From positions 19,000,545 to 19,064,544 of the forward strand of contig NC_081551.1 of NCBI RefSeq assembly GCF_901000735.1: a stretch of DNA of 64,000 nucleotides, given 5' to 3'. The DNA comes from Corylus avellana. Taxonomy: Eukaryota; Streptophyta; Magnoliopsida; Fagales; Betulaceae. This document shows, piece by piece, positions 22,090-33,068 of this stretch (the stretch's first letter is position 1; each line of letters starts with the position of its first letter). The notes under the pieces were generated by a model. The model worked only from the letters and a program-made list of their open reading frames with translations. It did not search any database and was not told the DNA's origin. A program made the position numbers and the translations under genes.

Positions 22090-23885
22090 TTACTGGGACT
22101 GGAATTGGTTTCAAATGTTCCAAAATATCAATTAACATATGTATGACTTGATGTTGAGTAGGATATGAGCTTTTGTTGTTTGCAGGAGTTATTGACACTA
22201 AGCAAACACAAAAATAAGAATTAAATTGAACTTTCCACTAAAAACAAAAACAAAACAAAAAGACAATGAGTAAGTATACTCAAATATCTTTTTACTAATT
22301 GCACTCTATTCGTTGTAGAAATTTCAAATATGATTTCTCTTGGAATCCTCTCCCTATTTAGTGCTGTGAGAAGTAGAAAAATCCCACAATCAATAAAAAA
22401 GTTTTTTAGAAGCAAATTTGTGCTTTTTTATCTCATATCAAATGAATGAAAACACAAAATGATATTGAATTAAATCATTTAAAAGAAAAGAAATTGCTAG
22501 CTCACGTACTTGGGAAGTGTTAGTTGTTTTAGACAAATAAGGCTTAAAGGGCCCAAACATTTGGTCCCAAGTAAAGCGACAAAGCTTAGGATCTAATTAT
22601 GTGACACAAATATCATTTTTGTACATTCTCACAGATTTCATCAAAGAGTTGGAAAATACATTAGCCCGTCGATGTGTCCAATAGACTTGGATACGTTTCT
22701 CATCAATGATTTGCTTGCAACGTTCAACAATGTTCCATAATTCCATTGAAGTTATTGTACTGTATGATGGGCCTACAAGCTTTTCAGACAATACGACACA
22801 ACGGGTAGCCATCCTCTTTCTTGTAAGTGAAATAAAGCTAATTCTAATACTCTTGCCTCAGCCTCCACTATATTGGGTTTTTCATTGTCAATTTTTATAG
22901 CTTTTGCACGTTGTAAAAATGTATGCCACGATGGTCAAAGAGAACATATCCCAAGAAAACGTATTATTCTGAAAGACTTGCATGTGTGTTAATTTTAAAT
23001 TTTTGCTTCATTGTTGGAGGTGACATCTTACAAATTTAATCAGGGAAGAACATTTTGTAAATAAATAAATAAATAAAAATAATAATAGAAAAAGAACAGA
23101 AAAAAAAAAGAAGTGAGACTATGCTTCTAATTTCTCATATTTCACCTTATGTGTTTTTATATATGGCTTGAACTAAATAAGAAAATTTAAGATTATACCT
23201 AGCTGAAGTATGAAGTCTCTTCTGAGGCTGTTGTTTGCCAATAACTTTCTATAATGACACGTTGTTGCAACGACTGTCTCGATGAACTGGCTAACCTTGT
23301 GAATCTGTATTAATATTAATAACAAAAAAAATCTGTCTAATTTTCTGAATTAAAATTTTGCATACAAAAATCATATGTTTATAGTTTGTTCATCGTATTA
23401 CGTACATCACGTAACTTTTAAGAATTTGATTTAGTAGACACATGCATACATACACTGTGTTTTTGTGAATTAAAATATAATCTAATTAAATAAATCCTAT
23501 ATATATCTACGAAAGTTTTGAGGTTTGTTTTACTTGTACGTGTGTGTCACTGAATTTGAAAACACCATTAATCTTTCACCATTATCATTATGCTCTGAGA
23601 ACGTGTGAATTTCAAATCTTGTGAGGGTAGTTTAAAGCAAACTAGGTTAGTCATACCTGTCCAAAATGGGCTGTTTGGGACATCTAAAAGAAGAGAAAAC
23701 AAACCCTAACCCTAGAAGCATATTTATTAGGTTTACAAATACCAAGCAGAGATGGTAAAGCAATAGTGATGGTGATGGTGATCGAAAAGCAAAGCAAGGC
23801 TTGGATTGTAGCTTACCTCTGTGAAAACGTTGGGTCTCATTTTTCTATGAAACTTTTGGTCTGCGTCGAATTCTCCAAAGTCCAA
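22090..23885 (-). pseudogene. RNase H-like family pseudogene
   Basis: Exon relicts lie in the expected order on the minus strand. A first exon ends MRPNVFTE at a donor at 23816. Exon A (23295-23199) reads VSQFIETVVATTCHYRKLLA. A degenerate RNase H exon occupies about 23033-22510, a PREIIFEIST exon about 22365-22270, and a last homologous piece 22200-22090. The order and the intron positions match the gene at 69-1124 and supply the upstream exons that are hard to see there. The RNase H part has several stops and frameshifts (for example around LGYVLFDHRGIHF), so it cannot encode a full protein. Confidence 0.75.
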
Positions 23886-24590
23886 AACTTAAACCGGGCT
23901 CGGGTGCGTTAAACTAGATTAAGAGGAAAAGAATGAGAAGGAATCTCTTTCTTCTCAAATATCAATGCATAAGTCATATATATATATATATATGCTTCTA
24001 CACAACCAATCTAGCCGTACGTGTTTTATGTGGAGTATAACTATATGTATATCAGTATATACCAAATCTTTTGCGACTTCTAAAGATATACATTTTACCA
24101 TACGAAAACGTCAACAAGAGTTTCATTGTCTTCTTATTATTGGATCTTTGTTTCACATCTCAATGACATTTTAAGCAAGTGAAATGCATACAATACCAAC
24201 TGCACACTCTCACTTAAAAAAAAGCCCAATTAGTGATGCATGAAAATTAAAGTAGCGTTTTTGTCCCAAAAAAGTCACTTTTCAAGTAGTGCCGCTTGTC
24301 AAACATCACAAAACATGGGGTTGATATTCTGGGATATTGATGTTTATTGTTAAAAATCAATAATTGAAGGGTTTTTTTGCTCAAGCGACACCTTGTTAAA
24401 GGTGACATTACTGTTCAAATGTCACCTTTAAAAAAAAAAAAAAAAGGTGACGTTTCACTGTTCAAACATTACTTTTCTTTTATAAAACTAAAAATAATAA
24501 TTTATACCAAAAAAATAGAAAAAATATATATAAATAAAACTAAAAAAATTTCAAACTAAATTATTTTTTAAAAAAAATCAAAATTAACCG
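23886..24590. other. Intergenic DNA, no gene seen
   Basis: AT-rich sequence with a TA run at about 23978-23992, a phrase AAAGGTGACATT repeated in direct and near-inverted form at about 24394-24450, and a 16-base A run. No coding signal. Confidence 0.5.
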
Positions 24591-24990
24591 GTAGCCACCC
24601 CAAGCCACCCTCTGCCTTTCTCCTAATAGTAATCATGTACCAACCCTTGGGCAATAAAGTACATTTTCTAAGATACTCCTTTGGGTTTGGGGGATTAAAG
24701 CTGCCCGATTTCTGCTAATAATTGCATCCAAACCTGGGAGCAAACGATTTTCAAGAACTTTAGTGATACATTACCCGTCGAATTTCCTCAACTGTAACTG
24801 GCTTGCCCATCCCTTCAATTACTTCTTCATAAAACTGCATTTGAATTGGATAAGACACCCTTTTCTTCTTCAGAGTATTAAATACAAAACCATTTGGTCC
24901 AAGCAATTTCCTATAAGACTGCTCAGCCACTAGTTTGATCATAGACATCTCCTCCACTTTAGTTCCATTTTCATCCCAAAGAAATTTTTA
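24591..24990 (-). pseudogene. LINE reverse-transcriptase fragment
   Basis: A 65-codon open stretch (24957-24760, EEMSMIKLVAEQSYRKLLGP ...) and its out-of-frame continuation to about 24600 resemble the segment of plant L1-type reverse transcriptase that runs from the linker into the first palm motifs. Downstream of a frameshift the minus strand reads GLDAIISRNRAALIP then ILENVLY, comparable to the family phrases ISPNQ.AF and .ENILL. It is short, frameshifted and flanked by unrelated DNA. Confidence 0.55.
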
Positions 24991-25637
24991 TTATCCCCCC
25001 GATTGAACCAATTGTTGCGGGATTTCTGTACAAGAAGTTTTCCTCTACTGTACATATGGAAATGTATTCATGCAGTTTGGCCCCTAACGATAAAAATCCC
25101 TAGTTCCATCCCTGCATGCAGACAACTTTCCGAAGCTTGAGAAACTTTCACTCTCACCGTTTAATCATTTGGTTGATTATTATCATTATTATTATGAGGG
25201 TTTTTCATTTCATGCCCAACCTATTCGTTATGTTGGTAGTGGTACTACTAATGCCGCTAGAGAACATGTCAACTCCGACATCGGTTTTTGACTGAAGCAT
25301 GCCATGTCAGCTGAGTGGATAGAACGCGAATATTTGACCAATATATAGCATTACTCAAATATAATACTCCTAATCCTGTGGGTTTAATAAATAAATTATT
25401 ACCACATAAATTTCTCCATACATCAACTTTTAGCAGTGTCTGACCGGACATGAAAGAAGAACGAAAATATAAGCCATAACAGGTCAACAATGTGCTCTTG
25501 CGGCTTGAGGTTTGATGCTTACAAACCGACTTTACGAGATACTTTGAAGAATACTCAGAACAAAAGTCAAAAATACATGCTGGGCTTCGTGGTGTATTTG
25601 ATAGTTGAAGCCACTACACTTGAGCTATGTACAGAGA
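24991..25637. other. 3' flank of the TilS gene, no gene seen
   Basis: Likely holds the 3' UTR and termination region of the tRNA-lysidine synthetase gene. No further coding region recognised. Confidence 0.5.
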
Positions 25638-28600
25638 CTAGATAAACGAACTATGACCTACCCCAAGTGGTACTCTTGGCTTGAATTCTGCAGATACAAC
25701 CAAGCAAGGGCAACTGTTGAAGCCAATGCTCTGAAAGGAAAATAATATAGGATTTGTCAGGTCTTAGAGGACACAACTGCTGAATACAAACAAGATTTTA
25801 TGAAAGGAAATAAAGTTAGAGGCTGTCTTTTTATGATCTGAATATATTCTTAAGATACACAGACTGGAGTCTCTCCTTTAATAAATAGGGTCAATTTTCA
25901 TAAGAAATTAGAATAAAGTTTTTGCTTTGAGATTTAAGAAGGGAAGAAAATAAGAAGGAACTTAATTTGTGGATAGGTTCGTCTCTGTTAGAAAACTGAA
26001 AATGGTCCACTTACTGGGATGCTTGGTAACAGTCCTTGAGGATTGACTAGGACAGGTAGGCCTCCTCTTGCAGCAACTGGAATAGACTTCAATGAGAAGA
26101 GAGCTCTTTGCGCTGATAACCTTGCATACTCTAAACATCGACTTATCTTCTTTGGTATTTGCTCCACTCTATCAGTTGAGAGAACTCCTTGCTGTTGAAA
26201 TTTATCCAAAGTACTCGCACCTTTTGACAGCTTGGCAAGATACATCCAATCAGATTCAACCATGTGTCGCACCTCAGCTACACAAGACCTGCAATGACAC
26301 TGCCAGCTTTCCCCTCCCAAATCCAAGTCATAATTAGCTTTCTCAGAAAATGCACAGCCATCAATTCCCTCATTCAATTTCCATTTGACTAAGTATCTGC
26401 TCATGAAGTAACATGCATCCCCTATTTGAAGTGGTTCACTCTGCAATGTATTGACAGATATGAACCCATGCTTTGAGTTAGAATCAGATGAGAGTTCAAT
26501 TTTGGACTTGAAGCGTTTGGTTTCTTCCCTCTGCAATAAGAGAATATTCCTATACGTTGACTCACTGAACATACCAAGTCTTTTGGCTTCAGTTAAAACT
26601 GATTCTGATGTTACATTCAAAAAACGCACATTGGATTCATCTAGAACCAATTGGTCTGAATACAATTTTCCATCCACTAGAACTTGTTCTAACTCACATG
26701 GAACACAGTGTTCCTGTTCTCCATAAGTGCATGCATGAAATGGTTGTGTTTTTGAAGGCAAAGGACAATCAACAGAACAACAAACCAGGGTTTTGGTGCC
26801 TTTAGATCCCGGAACTGGACAAAGGTAACAACCAGCTGCCGTAAGGGAGGTCTGAGAGGCAAAACAGAAACAAGAATCAATAAAGATTAAAAATGATTAG
26901 GATACAGGTCATCTGCTTAAATAAAAGCTGAATTACCAGTCTACCACTTTACGCTTAATGGAAAGCACAGTCACAAGCAAACACATGGACACACACTAGT
27001 GAAGATTTAAAAAAGAAAAAAGAAAACAATTCAATGCATTTTGGATTCTGAAGCCAGAGATCAAGAATTGTGACATCTTCCTCTTACATCGGAAAGGCCA
27101 TCAAGGTGACATTTACAGTGGACAAGCTCTTAGTTTTAGGAAAGCATAAAAGATCAAACGCTCAGTTAAATGGACTAAAAACTGGAAATGAATGGGAAAA
27201 CATGAAAGTAGAATTACCTAGACCAAAACGCAGCAATGTTCAATGCTGTTTACAGCATGGACTTAGTTTTATTTAGTAAAGTCAAAATAATCAATGGAAA
27301 ATTCCTTCTACAACATAAATGTTTAATAACTTTCACTTACCTTGCAAACGGCAGCCTTTTTTTTTTTTTTTTTTTTTTTTGGGTGGGGGGGTTTGTTCCT
27401 TTCTGGTAGCTGATGAAAGCTTAAATTTAAGGAGGTAATAATGCCTCTTTATCAACTTTTTAATAAACAAATATACAACTGAAATAATCATTTGCTCTCT
27501 AAATTGGATATCAGTATATAACATAAAGTACTGATTTCCAGCTCAGTGGAATATATAATTACAAAAAAAAGGTACTGGTTTCCAATTTCCATAAAAAGTT
27601 CACCTATATATGCTGAAAATGACATACATTTGTCAGATTCCAAAAAAAGAAATTAGAGTTTAATAAGGGAGTTGTTATCAAGAGAGACAAGTAAATGAGA
27701 GAGAGAGAGTAAAGTCAGAACATTAGAAGTAAGGAGTTTCAAACTTCTATTCTCAAAATCTTAAATGACTTTTTCTGGAAAAAGTGAAAATTACATCCTT
27801 AAAAACAGACAATAATCAAATGTAAAAGATTTAATAATGTATAACAACTTGTACATGATTTTATAACTGAAATTTTAACGCATGCAATATAGACATTTGT
27901 GTAAGCTTGAGAGGGTTATCCAATATACTGCCAGGGACGTTTGTGTCTAATTTGCACGCCAAACTTGCTATGCATTTGGGATATAGAACAACGTGCGAGA
28001 CCAATAGATGATTTCATGAAGAACTAAGAACCATATATATGTGAAAGTAGATGTACCTTGCATGGGAAAGTACGAATGTAGTCCAACAGCAATTTTGAAG
28101 CACTTCCTCTAACTGGCCTATACCTTTGCGAGATGAACTGAAAGATTCAAATGAATATAGTTTTAACAAGAGCAGTGACACGTGTAATTCAAATTAGAAG
28201 AGTTCTAAAGAAAAAATGAAGATGTCAGACAACATACATGCTAAGGATTGTGGTACCTGCAAAACCAACGCAAGAAACCTTGACAGGCATATGTCCTCCA
28301 GTTTTGATGGATTAAGAATCTGCAAATCAATAACAGCATAACCCTGCTGCAGGCAGAATCCACATATCAATAACTGCGTACTCCTAATGGGTAGGATTAA
28401 CGACATAAAGAACTTTGTATTGATCTACTAAATTCAAATGCAAAAATTAGTCTATTATATAGATATCGAAATACAAACAGTAAAAAATCTGCTTACATTA
28501 ATGACGACCACTGCCTCGTTTATCAATTTACTACAAACTTGGTCAACGTATGAGTGTGTTCTTCGACAGGCAGAGATAACTGCTTGTAGCTCAGACTTGA

Positions 28601-31133
28601 ATATGCCTGAAAAATAAGCAAAAAGTTATTTGAATATGTCTAGCTCGTGTTTGCAATTAAGAAAAGTCGTGGTAGCACCCCCTAAATAAGGAGATATTAC
28701 ATACAGCACCTCAATGGATTTAGCAAATCATGCAAAGCACAGATAATGTTATTTTTTTGCCAGCAGAGAACAAGAACTAAAAAGAGAGAGAGAGAGAGAG
28801 AGAGTGAGTGAAATTCCACATTTTATAGTAGACAGTTTACAGATTTAAACTACACCATGAGAGCTATCATTTCAGCCAACTCACATGATGACAAATCCCT
28901 TAATGACATTCGAATCCTATTACGCGCAAAGAAAAGAATTTGATTTGATGGGTCTTCCACCCATTCCTGATTACCCCAAAGGCATATCTGCAAAAGATAA
29001 ATTAATGGCGATTCAACACAATTTCTGTGCCAAACTCAAGATATATACAGATTGAACTCACAACGTATGTCTTCTACAGTTCTACACTACTAACCTTGTA
29101 CATATCTTCTTTTGAAAAATCCAAGAGTGGTTGGACAAGAAGAATAACATGCTTATTTGAGACTCCACCAAAAGAATGTGAATATGTAGAGAATATTTGA
29201 GATGTGAAAGGCATGGCCGCAAGTCCAAGCACACCACTATTGCGAGACAGTCTAAGAATGAATAACTCCGCCTGCATTTTGTCTCAGCATCACTACATGT
29301 CTAGCATTTGTAACAAGCCTTCGAAGTTGAAATCAACATAGATGAGGATAAAGCACCATAAATACAAGAACATAAACAGATTATTTCTTTCAATTTTGAA
29401 TTTATGAATAAGGAACTTCTGCATCAATGGAACAAAACTGTCTATGCCTGCGAGTGGACTCAGAACACTCTTAAGAACCATAAACTTNNNNNNNNNNNNN
29501 NNNNNNNNNNNNNNNNNNNNNNNNNNNNNNNNNNNNNNNNNNNNNNNNNNNNNNNNNNNNNNNNNNNNNNNNNNNNNNNNNNNNNNNGAACATGTAAGAT
29601 ACACTAATGCATATGCCATGCACCTGTGCGCGTGCTAACATACACACGAGAAGATGCAAGAGAGAGAGAGAGAGAGAGAGAGACTATTGTTGGTCGAACC
29701 TGGTCATCTGCATGATGCGCAATAAGCAAAACACCAATCTGATGTCGGTCACAAACTTTCTAAAAAGTTTGATACCTGAAATTCAACCAAATTTGCAAAT
29801 CAAGCAACTTCTCTTCATCAAATTAGAGCATAGTTTGAATCTTTTCTATTCAAGTTTAAAGATAAAAAAACGCAGAGAAGTATTAGATGCCTAACTAATC
29901 TGCAAACAGGACAAATAAATAAATAAATACCTCATGTCACGAGCTGCTTCTTGCAAGTGACCCTGTTTTGGCCTACCATCTAGCCAATCACAATGGGCAA
30001 TCTCACATCTGATTCCTACAGAAAGTTCATATAAGCCCCAGCCCATCTATTGCCATTGAATATCTAAACTCAATACACGCTATTAAACCAAAAAGAGGGG
30101 GAAGGGGTAGCCAAAAGGATGTCAGTGCAAAGTGTACCCATTTGAGAAACTCGATTGCTCACAATATTTGCCTCATCTTTGCTTTCGGCACGTAGCCCAT
30201 GATCGACAATTATTGCCAAAATCCCATCAATGAAACCACTACTCTCTCCAGCAGCATTAAGGCCATTGGTTTTCCAACTGGCAGTTAAAACACAAAGTGC
30301 CATACTGTCAGGGCCTCCAGAGACTCCCAAAGCTAAACACCAACGAAAGAAATTTCAGTCACTCGACAAAATTCTCAGTCTGCCAGTCAAATGGGTTTTT
30401 TCTTCCTATGCTAATGAGGGAAACCGAATTAAGATTGAAAATTTTGTTTTGTTTTCTCTAATTCTCCAAAAACTTATTCAGCAATTTACAAAGAAAAAGA
30501 TACAAAACCTTTTTTTCTTTTTTCTTTTTTCTTTTTTGATACGACAACTTGATGTAAACAACTAAACAAGCCAAACTCAGGCCAAAGGTTGAACAAAAAG
30601 AAACTTTAATACATATCACTAATTAGGCCAAATTAGAACCCAAGAATCAAAATTAAAACCATAACTAAACCAAGGGACGTAGTTGAATAAGGCGCAGCTC
30701 AGCCAAGTGGGTTTCGTTTGTTTCCTATCCTCCTAAATAGCGACTATTATGAAAAAACTTCGATTTTATTTTCCCATGTACCCCTACATTTTCACAAGAA
30801 CCAAACAGGCATGAAAAGAGAAAGTGACTGACCGATTCGGTGGTGGGGTTTGAGGCCTGCCATGGCCATTCGCCTGGAGAAAGCTTCCTTGTACTTGGAC
30901 ATGTCGACGGGGTCTTCGTCATTACGAGAGCACTTGCACAGGAACCGAGTCCAAGTAACAGAGCGAGGTCGAGGGAAATGGCGATGGGACACAAACGGGC
31001 GTTTGCATAGTGGTGGTGTTGTTCTGGGGACGGACGTGGATATGAAGATTGACGTGGTGGTTCTGGTTAGGCCTCGCGGCATAGTCTGCTGTGCGCACTG
31101 TGCCCTGTGCACGCTCGAGGTAGTGTAGCTCAA
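25638..31133 (-). CDS. RSY3: tRNA(Ile)-lysidine synthetase (TilS family), probably chloroplast; premature TAG in exon 4
   Basis: TilS enzymes use ATP to attach lysine to C34 of the CAU-anticodon tRNA(Ile), so that it reads AUA. I read eleven exons: 31133-30833, 30332-30138, 30015-29931, 29775-29700, 29271-29095, 28987-28885, 28606-28497, 28346-28257, 28137-28057, 26851-26015 and 25730-25638. All borders are GT-AG and together they give 716 codons. The first exon is Ser/Thr/Arg-rich, fitting a plastid transit peptide; a second Met at codon 18 is an alternative start. Exon 2 holds the ATP-binding P-loop GVSGGPDSMA (about residues 103-112) and IIVDHGLRAES; exon 4 has LIAHHADDQ and exon 5 AELFILRLSRNSGVLGLA, both family signatures. 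The long exon 26851-26015 is a Cys-rich plant-type extension. In exon 4 the frame reads RYQTF, TAG, KVCDRHQ: codon 199 (29762-29760) is a stop. No in-phase alternative acceptor avoids it. A 100-N gap lies in intron 4. A NAGNAG acceptor occurs at exon 8. Transcribed divergently from the site-1 protease gene. Confidence 0.88.
29488..29587. other. Assembly gap (100 N) within TilS intron 4
   Basis: Exactly 100 unknown bases, between exon 4 (ends 29700) and exon 5 (starts 29271). It interrupts no recognised exon. Confidence 0.98.
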
Positions 31134-31485
31134 CCTGGGGATGGTGTCTACGAAATGCCGCCGTTTTGGTTATCTCCTTTTCTTTATTATATTATCGGCA
31201 AAAGAGAGAAGAAAAAACAAAAGAAAGAAAAAAGTATTGACAATTCATTTTGTGGACGATATATGCATCAAATGTTCCATAGAGTTAATAAAATTATAAA
31301 TATTTAAGAATTTTTTTTTTCCTCATGCACATCTTTTGTCTATTTTCATATAAAATATGTGAAAATTTATTATTGAATCTATGAGACATTGAGACCCATA
31401 TGTAAATTTCACAAATTTAATCATAATTTTTTTTAAAAAAAAGATAAAAAATATACAAGAAAAAAAAAAAGTGTCATCCAATGAT
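31134..31485. promoter_or_regulatory. Probable TilS 5' flank
   Basis: Upstream region of the minus-strand TilS gene. It is AT-rich beyond about 31180, with A-rich runs, and no obvious gene. I cannot place a TATA box or transcription start with confidence. Confidence 0.3.
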
Positions 31486-31501
31486 ATATTAAGGAACTCC
31501 A

Positions 31502-31608
31502 GTCCTCAAAGGGTAGCTCAATCGACGGTAGACCATGCTTCATAAAGCGAAAGTTACTAGTTTGAATCTGCTCTCTCATTTTTTTTGTGTGGACATGTCA
31601 ATATATAT
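31502..31608 (+). mobile_element. tRNA-derived SINE, about 107 bp, with 16-bp target duplication
   Basis: It contains an A-box-like GTAGCTCAATCGACGG and a B-box-like AGTTTGAATCT, followed by a T-rich tail. It is flanked by the perfect direct repeat ATATTAAGGAACTCCA at 31486-31501 and 31609-31624, the mark of target-primed insertion by LINE machinery. It sits in the intergenic region between TilS and site-1 protease. Confidence 0.8.
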
Positions 31609-31624
31609 ATATTAAGGAACTCCA

Positions 31625-32370
31625 TGACTTGTAAGCTTGAGTAGTTTAGAATTTCACAATTTTGAGATTTTTCATCTGTTAATATGATATGTGGAAAAAT
31701 GATATGATACATTAAAATCAATTAACTTTCGAGACTAGTGTAGAATTTCATTTTGTTATTTGTGACATAATTCAAACAAAAAATGACTTTCATTTTGTGA
31801 AAGCAAAAAATCAGTTTTCTATCTACCACTAATGTTTTTCTTTGATTCGAAAAATATTTTTAATTACCCAAAAACAATTAATTGATTTATGTTTTTAAGC
31901 ATATCAAGTAAAGAAAAATCAAGATAAAAAAAGTAAGCGTGAAGGACCTTATCATTTGCGAAGGTGAAATGATTGCAACATTATTATTATTATTTTAACA
32001 TATTCGCATAAGGAGAAGTTCTCAATTGATTGAGTCACTCCTTAGAGACTATCATTGCAACACTTTAGTCAATAAATTGAATATTTCTTAAAAAAAGTCT
32101 CAAAAACTAGCTCGAGCATATGAATTTCTTACCAGGAAGAGTCATTACTATTCGCCCCTCACTCACTAGCAAAGCATTCACTCACCTCATAAATCCAAAA
32201 AAAAATTATGTCAATTTCTCCCAACTTCAATTATTTCAACAAGTTATCCAATATAAAAGAGCACCATAGTAGCACAACTTATCAAACAAGTAATTTGGTA
32301 ATAAGGGTGATATATAGTAAACAGGTGAAAACTGCAAAATTAATCAAAAATATACTAAAGTAATTTTAAA
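31625..32370. other. Intergenic DNA between TilS and site-1 protease
   Basis: AT-rich, no gene recognised. Short tRNA-like scraps (for example around 32010-32045) suggest further decayed SINE material. Confidence 0.5.
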
Positions 32371-32495
32371 AGTCAGTTCTCAAGGGATAACTTAATCGAC
32401 TGTGAATCACGCTTTATAAAACGAATGTCATTAATTTGAACCCTTCTACGTCTTTCCTTATGTAGACAATGAAAAAAAAAAAAAAAAAAAAAAAA
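32371..32495 (+). mobile_element. Second, decayed SINE copy
   Basis: GTTCTCAAGGGATAACTTAATCGAC ... TTGAACCCTTCTACG follows the layout of the SINE at 31502-31608 (A-box-like region, CTTTATAAAACGAA, B-box-like region) and ends in a long A run at about 32470-32494. No target duplication could be recognised. Confidence 0.6.
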
Positions 32496-32577
32496 GTCAC
32501 ATCCCACAATCCAAAACATTACACAATTTGAGGAAAGGTTTTGCAGCACGAAATGAGATAAGATGACTTAAAAAAAA

Positions 32578-32718
32578 GGGAAATGCTTTTTTGCATTCTC
32601 CCCACCATCTTCCCACCATCTCTTCTCTCTTTACTTTTTTATTTTATTTTTTTATTTTTTTGAAAAAATCAAAATCCAAGTGAAGAGATGGTGGGGAGAA
32701 TGCATTGTAGCATTCCTC
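32578..32718. mobile_element. Hairpin MITE, 141 bp, probable MULE type
   Basis: The ends are imperfect inverted repeats: GGGAAATGCTTTTTTGCATT on the left and GAGGAATGCTACAATGCATT on the right in reverse complement, both continuing into CTCCCCACCATC. Direct repeats TAAAAAAAA (9 bp) flank it at 32569-32577 and 32719-32727, although such a low-complexity repeat is weak evidence. It lies about 350 bp upstream of the site-1 protease start codon. Confidence 0.65.
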
Positions 32719-33068
32719 TAAAAAAAATGATGTGGGATAATGAAATCTGACATGGCAGTACCATGTCAGCAGTAGTGTGCGTGTAGCACTTCTCTTTCCC
32801 AAAACAAAATGCCCAACCACTCTTTGTGATTACTGATTAGAACATAAAAAAAAAAAAAAAAGGGATATTTCGAACATTTCTTATGAAAAAATCGTTTCGT
32901 CCCGCACCAAGGCCTCCCACCGAGAGACACAGAGAAACGCAAGAAAGAAACGAAACGAAACACACCTGAACAAAGAGGCGTCAGATTCAACGCAACAATC
33001 TCTCCGATGCGGGAACTTTCCCGCCAAATCAGCGAACTCTCAACCAGCTCCATTTCACCTTCTCTGCC

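Noticed and set aside
27333..27524. Extra TilS exon at GCCGTTTGCAAG|GTAAGT
   Set aside because: The exon ending at 28057 joins the exon starting at 26851 in phase without it, and the upstream side is only a poly(A) tract on the minus strand.
30850..31128. 92-codon plus-strand ORF over TilS exon 1
   Set aside because: It is antisense to a well-supported exon with transit-peptide composition.
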